Shown here in pieces: positions 50,248-60,843 of a stretch of DNA of 64,000 nt. Origin of the DNA: Scenedesmus sp. ARA3 (Eukaryota; Chlorophyta; Chlorophyceae; Sphaeropleales; Scenedesmaceae); the NCBI GenBank assembly GCA_004335835.1, contig RWJK01001518.1, positions 32,974 to 96,973 of the forward strand. Reading direction: 5' to 3'. The notes below the pieces were generated by a model. The model saw only the letters and a list, made by a program, of their open reading frames with translations, did no database searches and was not told the DNA's origin. A program made the position numbers and the translations under genes. Each line of letters opens with the position of its first letter. The first letter of the stretch is position 1.

Positions 50248-51527
50248 ATGAGTGCTGTGTTCGGCGTCTTGTGCCGGCTGCTGTGGTATTCAAGCCTTGC
50301 GTACGACTGCCAAACGAATGTGACGCTGGAGCTCTCCACACCTCGGAACACAGCTCCAGACGGCATCTTAGTATGCTTCATGGATCCATCAGCGGTACAA
50401 ATGAAGGGCCAGGTGGCTGTGCAGTCCTTGCAGCAAGGAGGGGACCTGTGGCAGCAGGCTGGAGGGAGGGAACTGATCACTCCTGCTGCAGACAGCTCAG
50501 AAGCTGCTTCAAGCAGTCCCTTCAGCATAGATGTGTCCGATTCCGTAACTGAGCTTGCAAGCGACCCCTACTACTCTTCAGGCTATGCCTCAGAATGGTG
50601 CGCCTGCTTGGTGCTGGAACCAGCAGCAACAGCATGCAGATGATAAGTTGGCAAATCAATATTGGCATTGAAACAACAGCACAGACATCTGTAACACTGA
50701 AACATATTGTTTTCTGTTCTCTGAATATCCAGGCACGTCTTTGCAACAGCACAAGAGATAGCGCTGATGGCAATGCTGCCACAGCCCAGCACGCAAGCAC
50801 GGAGCAGCAGCAGCGTCAGCAGCAGAGGAGGCGGTGGCAGCGGCGGCTCAGCAGACACTGCAAAGCCGAACGGGACTTGCGTGACCATCTCTGGTGAGGA
50901 GCACCCACACAGTAGGCAGCGGCAGCAGGCACGGGTGAACGCTGAGCAATTGCGGAGCAGTTCATGCACGCTTGTGCAGGTTCACACCTGTTCTGCTGCT
51001 GACGACAGCGCATGCAATAATAGTCTTCTTGTAAGCCATACCTTGTCATCGGCATGACAGCGCATGCAATGAAGGTTCATCGCCGTATCTATCACCACCA
51101 TGAATTCATGCCAGGATCAAAGGCAGCAATGTGTTGAGCTCTGCAAGACATGTTGCAGCAGCCTTTGAATGCCGCCTCGGGCAATGTTGTTGAGCATCAC
51201 CTTGCCAGCGCTGCAATTGTGTCTGCTGCTGCCTCTATCCTGCAGGGCCGTGGCTAGCTGGCACGCGGTACCAAATAACAGTAACATTACACAACCCTGC
51301 AGCACCTGCATCCCCGCCAGCAGCGGCAGCAAAGCCCCCGGGTGTCTGGATGGTCCCGCTGCAGTACCTACCGCAGCACAACAGCAGCGGGCAGGAGGTT
51401 GGCAGGGCTGTGAGGGTGCGGGGTGACAAGCTGGGCCAAATCTGCAGCAGAAGGTGCGCCGCGCACCACTCGGAAAGAGCATCATGTAAAAAGCTGCAGC
51501 ATGCAAAGATTGCGCACGCAAAGATCA

Positions 51528-51576
<49 letters not shown>

Positions 51577-53446
51577 GGACAGAGGCACAGCACACGCACG
51601 TAGACGCGGATTGCAAGCATTGTAGCATGGCAGCTGGTCACACTGGGTTTCCTGGTGATCGTGTGTGCTACTGCCATGGCTTGATGTGTCTGGTGCTGCT
51701 GTGCAGGCCGCAGGTGGCTGCGCTGCTGCCAGGCATGTTCTCTGCCTGCAGCGAGGCTGCTGCTAGGGGTTGGGTGCTTGCAGGAGAGAGCAACGCAGAG
51801 GTGCGCGTGGCAGCCGCTAGCGCTGTGTTGGACAAAAGGAGGCAGGGGTGCGTTGGACAAAAGGAGGCCGGGGGTACGTGCCCGTGTACAGGCGTTCTGG
51901 CTGTCCATGTCCATGCATATGGGTGATGGTAGCAGGCAACATCAACTAAGCATCTGCGCCTGCCTGCTGCTGCCGCTCTGCTTCTGCTGCTGCTGCTGCT
52001 GCTGCTGAAGGTGTGCCTCACAGCGCTGCAAGAAGGCCTGGCGTCTGCTGCTGATGCCGCCACGCTGCGCAGCGTGTTCCCCTTCACTGCGCCGCCGCTG
52101 GCAGCTGGCGGTCCTGACTCAGCGCCTGAGGCAGCCTGTGCAGAGGGGTCCCTGCTGAGCCCTGCTTTTGGTGGCGAGTGCATCGACTGCAGCAATGCTG
52201 CGCCCGAGGTGTGTTGCGGCGCTGCTGTGCGCGTGTGACAGCCATGCAGAATGCTGCACGATGCCGCACACCAGCACATGCAGCCGACTCGTGCCCCTAC
52301 TGTACATGTGTCCGGCAGCGCTACGTCGGCTCGCCGCATGAAAGGTGGTGCTGCTGAAAGTCAGCCGCCTCTACAATGTGTCAAAGCTCAGCGCTGCTGC
52401 TGCCTGCGCTGCCTGCAAACAGGGCGCGACTTGCCGCTGCTTGCCTGGCTTTGTGAGCAACCTGGTTGGGCCTGCGGCATGTGGGCCAGCCATCAGCCCC
52501 AACAGCAATGCAAGCGATGCAGCAGCACTTGCCGCGCAGCTGTGTGACACCTATGCCTCCTACTACGAGAAGATGATGCAGGTGCGCGAGCAGCAGCGTG
52601 TGGTGCCTGAGGTGCATTGTACTGTGTTATTGCAAGTGCCTGTGTCCAGTGCCATCAAGGATTTCAGTGGTGTGTGTTAAACTGCTGGTCTCTGCCTAAA
52701 ATCGCAGGCAATTGCGAAATTGCCTGCTGCTGCATACCTTTCTACTCATTCACTGCTGGGCGCTGCATGTTTTTGACCCATACCAAACCAAGCAGGGTGA
52801 GCTGGCAGACCGCCTGGTGCACAGCATGTACCTTGAAACCTTCATGCAGCAGGCAGCTTACCTGATGGACTGGGGCTTCCTGCAAGACGCGAATGCCAGC
52901 TTCTGGCAGCAGTACGTTGTTGATGAGCGCATGCCCAGCTCTCCCAGCAGGAGGACGGGGGTGGGCCCCAAGTGCAGCAGCTGCGACAGGCAGGGCATGT
53001 TTTGGGACATCTACACAAAGCAGCAGGTGCGGGAGCGATGCTGCGTGGGGTGCGGCCTGTGATGCAGCTGCGTGCACATTGCTACAAGGGGCGGTGGGAG
53101 AAAATCAAAAGTTAACAATGCAGAGGGAAGGCAAGCGGTGGGTGGTAGGTGGCAGATGATCTTGCAAAGGGCAGTGGCAGCTGCAGCATTGGCCACAGAC
53201 TGCATGCTGCAGCCAGGCTCATAGTTGGGGCCTTAGTTGAATTAATTGTGCGCAGGATTTTGACAGGGTTTGCTTGTGCTGCTGCAGGTGGCTGTGGTGG
53301 ATGACCGCTTCCGGGCAGTGCAGACGTTCAGGCTGATTGGGTACCTGCTGTCAACGGCAGGCTTCCCTTGCCCTGCACTGTGGGACCCTGCGGATCCGCT
53401 GAAGAAGATGTATGGCAGATATGACAAGACGATGTGTGCAAACTGA
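50248..53446 (+). CDS. Unrecognised protein with many N-glycosylation sequons, eight exons
   Basis: I do not recognise the family. Model: 50248-50597, 50733-50893, 51246-51415, 51714-51800, 52011-52208, 52345-52581, 52796-53026, 53288-53446, giving 530 residues in consistent phases. The N-terminus has a short hydrophobic stretch (VFGVLCRLLWYSSLA) before DCQTNVTLEL and could be an imperfect signal peptide. Sequons of the N-x-S/T type recur (NVT, NGT, NSS, NVS, NAS twice), and there is a Cys cluster CAACKQGATCRCLPGF about two thirds along plus a CSSCDRQGMFWDIY motif near the end. Together these suggest a secreted or lumenal protein. There is no further membrane segment. A middle part (WLAGTRYQITVTL) looks like beta-rich extracellular sequence. 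The acceptors before exons 5 and 6 end in AAG, not CAG, and the exon 7 start is one of two options, so these boundaries are the weakest. The upstream start could also be earlier, since the frame is open to about 50035. Confidence 0.6.
51535..51573 (+). repeat. (CAG)13 in intron 3 of the 50.2-53.4 kb gene
   Basis: Thirteen uninterrupted CAG units lie between exons 51246-51415 and 51714-51800. Like the dynein intron 5 run, it has the CAG orientation in an intron. Confidence 0.85.
51827..51873 (+). repeat. 25-bp tandem duplication in an intron
   Basis: Two adjacent near-identical copies start at 51827 and 51852, in the intron after exon 51714-51800. A few mismatches occur at the end of the second copy. 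Confidence 0.75.
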
Positions 53447-54262
53447 AATAGAATTTTGCTTTTTTTGCCACCAGCATATGCATGTCTGGGTGGGGCACGC
53501 TGCAGTCACTGCACTGATTGCATGAAGCTGCATGGTGTGAAGGAGGACAGTACATTGAAAGTTGTCCACTTTGCACTGGACACGGTCATGTCTACTTGTC
53601 TAGGGGGCTCTCAGTAGGTAACAGGACGCCCAATTGGAGACACAACTGGGCTCCTGTCCAAGTCATGGATGCAGCCCAGTGCATGGCTGGATGGGCGTCC
53701 CAGTGATACGCGCTTGTGCCCTTCGCCTCTGCGGTCATTTGATACCGTAGTATCTGCGATCATATGTGCCTGGGCACCTGCGAACAACGCGCATCACGTA
53801 ACCAGCTATAACAAGCCCAGTACTTGCCGAGCGCACCTCCTGCCAGTCGTGCCTTGACGAAGCTCAGTAAGCCTGTAAGCGACCCAAAGTCTGATACTGA
53901 CTCTCTCCAGCGGATCAGGAAGCTGGTTTGCGTGAGCACCGCGTTGGTGGGTCCACAAGCCCTAGTGCGATTGAGCGTTGGCGGTCATGCATTGGGTCAA
54001 GGGGTCGCAAAACTAAGTATATAGCTGAACATACGGCATTGGCGTGGCTTACAGCTCCATGCGTGTGCATTCGTTGATCACATGGGGCTGTACACGAGCA
54101 CATGGTGCTGCTGGCCCTTGGAGCGCAGCTGTGCTCATGCAGGATGCAGCATGCGCACCTGTTTAATTATGAAGAACTTACAGCAATCGCAGAACATCCT
54201 TAACTCGCGGGAGCTGCTGCCTCTGCCATGTGCTCTGCAGGTCCCACATTTGAAGCAGCACC
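53447..54262. other. Intergenic region before the amidase gene
   Basis: No coding frame is supported. The 53730-54050 part is less TG-rich and has a mixed composition unlike introns here. I looked for a tRNA or snRNA in it and found no matching box motifs. The right end should carry the amidase promoter. Confidence 0.45.
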
Positions 54263-57200
54263 ATGCCTACTGGCTCCATCTCCAGCAGCAAGGACGCTGT
54301 AGGCGTTGCAGTGGTCAACTATCGAGTGCCTGTGTGCGAGTCGCGCCAGGATGTGCTGCAGAACTGCGCCCGCATTGCTAAGATGATTGAGGGCGCCAAG
54401 AGGGGCTACCCTGGGCTGGACCTCATCATCTTTCCTGAGGTGCGTGTGTGTATGTGTGTCAGTGCAGCAGCTGCGCAGCGAGCAGCGGAAGAACTTGCCA
54501 TGCTTCTACTTCTTCTTCTTCTTCCCGCAACTGCTGTCAGCAGCCGGCCACTGGTAGTATGCGGTTAGCGTCAGTCTTGCAGCAACTGCAGCGTCACCAG
54601 CACATGCACGCCTGTTTTCAGTGGCGGTGTCAGCGGACAGCTGCAGCTGTAGCAACCCACCAGGGTGCGCCGGCCCAGCTAGCTTTTCATAAAGGCTGCC
54701 GCAAGGGCAGCTGAAGACTGCACATCACGCAGTGCACGTGCCCCTCAATGCCGCTGCTGCTGCAGCGCTGCCACTGCCACTCCTTGCCAGTGAGGCTGCC
54801 AGCAGTGGCCGCTATTCAGACTAGCAGTCTACACCACACCACTCTATGTTGCCATGTCTCAGCTGCGCCATATGTATCTCACGGCTTGCTGCCTCTGTGT
54901 CCCTGTCCAAAAACCTCTTGCACCCCGCAGTACAGCACCCAGGGCTTTCACCCGGAAAAGTGGCAGGACCTGACCACCACACTGGATGGACCAGAGGTCA
55001 AAGTATTCAAGGAGGCTTGCAAGAAGAACAAGGTGAGCAAGCCGTTTGTAGTACTAGTACATGTTAGTGTGCTGAAGACTCACCTGCACTGGCAGAGAAA
55101 CACTGGCAACGACACAAGGGATCATCAGCACGGGCAGGACAGGGTGTTCAAGGCCAGACAGCTGTACCCTGCAGGCTAGCAAGTGCTGCTCTATCCTCAT
55201 AATACACCATGCCGTTCGCAATAACACTGCCGCTGCCGTACCTGTGCAGGTGTTTGGCATCTTCAGCATCACGGGTGAGAAGCACCCTGCGGGCCTCAAC
55301 CCCTACAACACCATGATCATGGTCACAGACCAGGGGGAGGTCAACTATACCTACCGCAAGATCTTCCCGTGGTAAGGGTGCACATTTTTAGGCGTGTTGT
55401 GGTATCGTGTTTGTGTTCTGAAGAGGGCCAGCAGCATCTGGGGCCCTGCGATGTGGGTGTCAGCATAGTTTTTTCCTCAGATGCCACACCACACAGCGGT
55501 TTGAAGCAGCGGTTTGAAAGGCTAGTGCGTGAGGTTTCAGTCCTGGTAATTGTGTTGTGTTGCATTGTCCCGCAGGACGCCGCAGGAGCCGTGGACTGCT
55601 GGCCACGAGACAGGCGTGGCCATCGGGCCAAAGGGGCTGGTGGTGGGAGGCGTCATCTGCTACGGTGAGGCGCAGCCAGGGACAGTCATCAACAGCTGGC
55701 CACTGCATGCTAAATGGCCCGTGGCTGGGGATAAAAAGCAACTGGCATTGACGGACTTGCGCGGGTGGTTTCGATCACCCAAACAACGAAGGAAAGACTG
55801 GGTACAATCACTACTGTTACTATTCCCCACGAGCGGAATAGCGGCTCGCTGGGCTAGTGCCTGGGGCCGGGTTCAGTCCCAAAAGTGTATCTTATTGTTG
55901 TATTGTAAATAGGTGCTGGAAAGATGACTGCTGGGTGCTGCTGGATGCGTGCCACAGTAATGTAACTGCTCTGGCACTTGTGTAGCAGCTGTCACAGCCC
56001 GTGCTGTTGGTGAGGATGCTATGTCCGGTGGCTGACAGCGCTTCTGGCCGCTGGCTTCATCAACACGCAGCTGTCTTCACTTTGTCACCCTGCTGGGTTG
56101 CCCCGCAGTCCCCGCAAGTGACTCAATGCCGTGTCACTGCCCCTGCTGCTGCTGCTGCTGCTGCTTCCTGCCGCTCCGTGCTTGCTGCTGCTGGCCAGAT
56201 GGCAACATGCCTGAGGTGGTGCGCGACACAGTGATGAAGGGCGCAGAGCTGGTGGTGCGCATCCAGGGTGAGCACAATGTTATGTTATTGTTGTTGTTTT
56301 GCATGTTGTGATATTGTAACAGGGGTGAGGCAACTTTGCAGCTGTGCATCCAGCTGTCACATGGCCAGGTCAACTGCAAGGCCTGACGCGCCTGCACAGA
56401 AGTGAAGCACGTATAGAGGCGAGTGTGTGTTCATCGCCGCGCTAAGGCCATGTCTTGACAGGCTGGCCGCAATGACCACTCTACCACGCTGCTGCTGCTG
56501 CCGCCGCCGCTGCTGCTGCATCTGTTGCATTGCTTCATGTGCTGGGCAGGCTACATGTACCCAGCCAAAGAGCAGCAGATCAAGGTGGCCTGCGTGCGCG
56601 CGTGGGAGGTGAGGGCTGCAGCATAACAGACTTGGCGGGTGACAGCAGCTGACACGTCTGCAGCAGATAACTGGTGCAGCTCCATCAGTGTGACGTGCAC
56701 AGTACATCAGGCTGTGGCCTTGTGAAGTGCCGCGGCCTCAATCGTTGCTCACCAGCAGCCTGCTTGGTACAGCGGTTAAGGGGGAAAGATGGTATTAACT
56801 GGGGTGCTGGGAAACACAATCCCTGGCATAAGCGCGGCAACTGCACGCATATAATCAAAGATAATTTATGTTTTGATGCCTCTTCGGCGCCAAAGGTCAA
56901 TGGGACCGGGGTCTAGGCACTAGTCAGGCTGGCTGAAACCTGCTACATGCATGACAGTAGACATGGGCAGCGGCCTCAAAAAATTACCGTTTCGCATGTA
57001 ATCGCAGGATAACAATCTTTGGACATATAAGAAGATATTGTGAGACGCTGAAGCCATCCTATTCGGCATAGTTTGTCCTATCCCAATCCGACTGCAGACC
57101 ACTGCACGACACGGCCTAGCATCTATGCCGACTAGGATCGGGCAGCACTTCCTCAATATCATCTTTGATCGCTGATCATTACGTTTGATGGACGGCGTTG

Positions 57201-59376
57201 AATTCGGTAGATTTTTGGCTCGACACGCGGGCCTTGATGACGGAAGGCCTGTCGGTGAGCATAGTATGTAGCACATGGAAGGCTGGCAGGCTTATATCAG
57301 TCATATGTTATGGCAATATGAGTGTTTCGTCTGCTAGCTACAGCTCCGAGGCGTCCAAATCACTGGAGCAGTTGTCGGCAGTGACAGCAGCAGTACGGGG
57401 AACAGCAGCAAGGGACTCACTTCAAGTGCGAACTCACTTCAGTGCAAACTTCACGTGTCGGCCCAGTCTCAACAGGATGTTTATAAAATAGTATAAGATG
57501 CTTAGAAACAGAACTTCAGCGCCAGCAGGCGCCTGGCGGCTCAGAAATTCTAATGCCATCTTTCCCCCTTAACAAATGACGCAAGCAGTAGCGCGGGGAT
57601 CTTGTTCCACATGTTCGTTGATATGTGTGCATGCAGAGGCAGGTGGCAGCAACGTGCGGACCGGGTTTGATGCAGCCGCGCCTAACACAAATTCTCACAT
57701 GCCTGCAATATGCAAGCACATGAATGCTGCCCTCGCTCTTGTGCTGCAGAACAACTGCTACATGGCAGTGGCCAACATGGCTGGCAGGGACCTGGTCTAC
57801 AGCTACTTTGGCCACTCCAACATCATCGGTGAGTGGCTAGCCTGCCCTGAACTGTTTGTAAACAGTCTGTAAGCACAAAAGCGGATCACGCATGCAACAA
57901 ACTCAGCGTCACTAGTTGCATCTGGCGGTGCTGCTGCAGTATTGCCCTGCATTCAACACCACACCAGTCTGCATTGCCTTGTGTGCCAGCTGGGCCAGCT
58001 GTCAGTGCGCACCAGCGTTGATGCATCAGCTGGCATGTACCTCAGTTGTACAAGGCACCTGCTGGCAAACCTTACAGTACATGTGATGAACAGCATGTGT
58101 TGCATGCTAACATTCTCTTGCTGCTTGCTGCGCTGCAGACTTTGACGGCAGCGTGCTGGGGGAGTGCGGCACCTCGCCTGATGAGCTGACCTACGCCACG
58201 CTGTCACTCACAGCCATCAGGTAGGGAGTGGAAACACACAGCACTGACAAAAGGAACACACGTGACAGTCCTACGGCACTTCGTTGCTGTTGTAGGCTCT
58301 GAACTTGCATAAATCCAGCTGCGTGGACAGTCTCTGCCGCAGCATGGAGGTCAGCTGATCATGCTGCGATGTAACCTGCTGCTGCCGCCGTGTGTTGCTG
58401 CAGGGATGCGCGCAAGCACTGGACGGCTGAGAACCACCTGTACAACCTGCTGCACCGCGGCTACACTTCAGAGCCACGCGGCCATGCCACATGCCCCTTC
58501 GACTTCTACAAGTGAGGCGCAGGCGGCTGTGCATTGCATGTTGACTGATGGGTGTGCTGCCAGCTTTTACAGAAGCAGCCTGTGGCAGCGTCCAGTATGC
58601 GTTAAGCCACACAAAGCAACGGCTGCTGCTGCACCTGCATGCTCACAAGGCAGACAAGCGACAGACTCCATCCCATGCGGCTTGCTGACTTGAGTTCGCT
58701 GCTCTGCTGCTGCCCAGGACGTGGGTGAACGAACCACGCAAGGCAGCGGCACAGGTGGAGCTGCTGACACGTGATGCTGACGCCCCAGAGGAGGCTTCAG
58801 GTGTGGGGCAGCTGGGCGCCAGCTGGGTACAGTCACTGCACGGTGCAATGTACCATCAAGCAATGATTGCCTGACCTGCTGGGTTGCTGCTGGCGCGAGC
58901 TGTTCATGGCTTGCAAGATGATTGACAAGCCGACATGCGATGCTTAGGCAGCCTGATGGCGTCATGGACGTGCATATTAAGCGCTGACAGCTGCCCGTTA
59001 TCATGTCACACAATGCCGCATGAACACACCATGTAACCCCTCTATCAATGGCACATCTCTCAAGCTTCTTGCACAAGCATGTCTGTATATCTCCACAAGC
59101 GTCATTCCATGCTCATTGCGCCCAGGTGTTGCAGTGTGCTGTGTGCTGACACAATGTTTGCCGTTCTGCTGCTCCATGTTGCGTGCAGGTGACGTCATCG
59201 AGCCTCCACCACAGTCCAAGCTGATTAGCCAGACCCTGGCAGCAGCAAACGGCAGCGCTGCAGTGGCCAAGGCAGCCAACGGCCTGGCAGGACTCAAACT
59301 GGCTGCTGCCCGCGGTGCTGCAGCAGCTGGTGCAGTGAGGCCCGCTGCTGCTGCTGCTGCCAAGGCTGCTGTTTGA
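54263..59376 (+). CDS. amiE: Aliphatic amidase/formamidase (nitrilase superfamily), eleven exons
   Basis: Hydrolyses short aliphatic amides to the acid and ammonia, so probably a nitrogen-scavenging enzyme. Exons: 54263-54439, 54931-55032, 55250-55371, 55576-55664, 56199-56267, 56550-56608, 57750-57828, 58139-58220, 58404-58511, 58718-58800, 59189-59376; 385 residues, every phase consistent. The start fits bacterial AmiE closely: [16 protein letters not shown]. Catalytic residues are all present: Glu59 in LIIFPEYSTQG, Lys130 in YRKIFPW, Glu138 in PQEPW, and Cys162 in VICYDGNMPE, whose codon context is split by intron 4. Further matches are [43 protein letters not shown] and HRGYTSEP. After [10 protein letters not shown] a non-bacterial tail of about 70 Ala-rich residues is added. 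Amidase versus formamidase cannot be decided by eye; the sequence is nearer AmiE. Intron 6 hosts a TTAA-flanked element. A TGTAA is at about 59808. Confidence 0.92.
56776..57572. mobile_element. Putative non-autonomous TTAA-flanked inverted-repeat element
   Basis: Two 23-base inverted arms (56775-56797 and 57551-57573) match at 22 of 23 positions. Each outer end is TTAA (56776-56779 and 57569-57572), the target duplication used by piggyBac-type transposons. The inner termini start with five G, then AAAGATGG. The internal 789 bp are clearly more AT-rich than the surroundings, especially 56850-57180, and carry no long open frame. It lies wholly in amidase intron 6. The piggyBac assignment is inference; TTAA is self-complementary and so adds to the arms automatically. 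Confidence 0.55.
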
Positions 59377-60264
59377 GCAGCAGTTACTGCTGCTGCTGCA
59401 GCAAGATTTGCAGAGGGGGCATGGAGCGCAACAGCTGCACAGCCTCAAGCTGCAGAGAGACACAAAAAAGGCACAGTGTGCTGCATGCAGCTGTGGCGAT
59501 GACTGTTGTGGAGTGTATGAGTGCAGACATGTACAGAGGTTTGAACAGGCGCGGCAGCTGCAGCTGCATTTGTAGCTTCACCTGCAAAGTGGTAGCAGTA
59601 CGTGTGGAAGTAGTGGAGCCCTGGCTTTCAGCTGAAACAGGCAGTGGAGGTGTACAGTAGTGCCTGCTTGCTTCTAGCAGTGTTTGGAGTGCTTCGTGGG
59701 TGTCAGCAGTGCACCGCATGCACGCTCATATACGCGACTGGTGACTGCTTTCATTGACTGTTGTGAGGTCACCTTGACAGTGATTCGGCTGTTTAAGTGC
59801 GGCATGGTGTAACCCTCGCCAAATCCAGGATGAGTGATCTGCAGTAGAAGGAAGTGACCAGCCACTCATTATACCCCTTTGAATATATGTGTGCTGTGCT
59901 GCAGCCGCCCAGTATTCTCGAGTGGACTGGATGATGCTGGCATTGCTGCTGACAACAGCATGGAATAGTGAAATGGACTGTACCGCTTTGGGATCCAGGA
60001 CGCGAGTAATCATTAGTGTCTGTCAGCAGGGTTGCTTCTCTGCAGAGGCTGTCAGGCAGGGTTCTAACTACCTGGCAGCAAAAACCCTGGCAGTTCACGA
60101 ACCCTGGTAGGGTACTGGTGCAAGACCCTCGCATTCAAGTTGGCGGCCTGGCACTGAAGGATACATCGATCTGAAAAGCAGTCCTGGCTGTAGCAAACGA
60201 TAGAGATCGAGCACAGCCTTTGCACAGCTGCCTCAGGACTGGCACCAAGGTTGCTGTTGGCAGC
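59377..60264. other. Intergenic: amidase 3' flank and upstream of the Gln-rich gene
   Basis: No gene is supported. The first 400 bases are probably the amidase 3' UTR up to a TGTAA near 59808. The remainder shows no domain-bearing frame. Confidence 0.5.
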
Positions 60265-60843
60265 ATGCAGGGCAAAAGTAGCAATGATCCGCTGGATTCA
60301 GTGCTGCACAAGCTGGACTACACTTTCATTGACCTACCAGAACTGATAGACGGTGAGGCAGAGCACTTATCGCCGAGTTTGCAGAGCAGCTCGGCTTCCG
60401 CCCTCTCGGCACCATACAGCTGCTTATATGCTCCTCGCTGCTGCCTCAGATGACGAGGAACCAGAACCGGAGCCAGTATACACGCAGTCTGTGTACGCCT
60501 TCGACGCGTCCAGGGGCCAGACCGCCCATGAGCAGCAACAGCAACATCAACAGCAAAGCCCAGGCACAGCAGTCACGGGGTCCTACTGGCAGCAGCTGCA
60601 GCAATTCAGCGAAAACAAGCAGCCAGTTCAGCAAGTTCCTGCTGCAGTACCTGGTAGTCTGGGCTCATCGCTTGCACAGGCTGTGCAGCAGCAGTACCAG
60701 CAGTTTGGGCAGCAGCAACAGCAGCAGCAACAGCTACCGCAGCTACAGCAGTTACAGCAGCAGCAACCGCAGCTACAGCTTCAGCAGCAGCCAGGCTGGG
60801 CCTGGCAGCCGCCGTATGAACCGACAACGCCGCCCCGTGGCAG
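60265..60843 (+). CDS. Glutamine-rich protein of unknown function (5' part only)
   Basis: Two exons are supported: 60265-60352 and 60450-60843. They are joined by a 97-base intron with a GTGAGG donor and a CAG acceptor, and the codon split reads GAT. The ATG at 60265 starts MQGKSSNDPLDSVLHKLDY, followed by TFIDLPELID and, in exon 2, an acidic EPEPEPVYTQSVYAFD. About 100 Gln-dominated residues come next, then a Trp/Pro-rich WAWQPPYEPTTPPRG. This is the layout of a disordered N-terminal region before a folded or membrane domain. A third exon beginning at about 61171 (PVAGGG with Ser/Gly) is possible and ends at a TGA soon after, or splices on. I could not find a convincing remainder to 63.2 kb, so the 3' end is unresolved. 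No family is claimed. Confidence 0.5.

Noticed and set aside
55869..55880. GGGTTCAGTCCC resembling a tRNA B box
   Set aside because: It deviates from the consensus, and no A box or cloverleaf of about 73 bases can be drawn around it. It lies inside an amidase intron.
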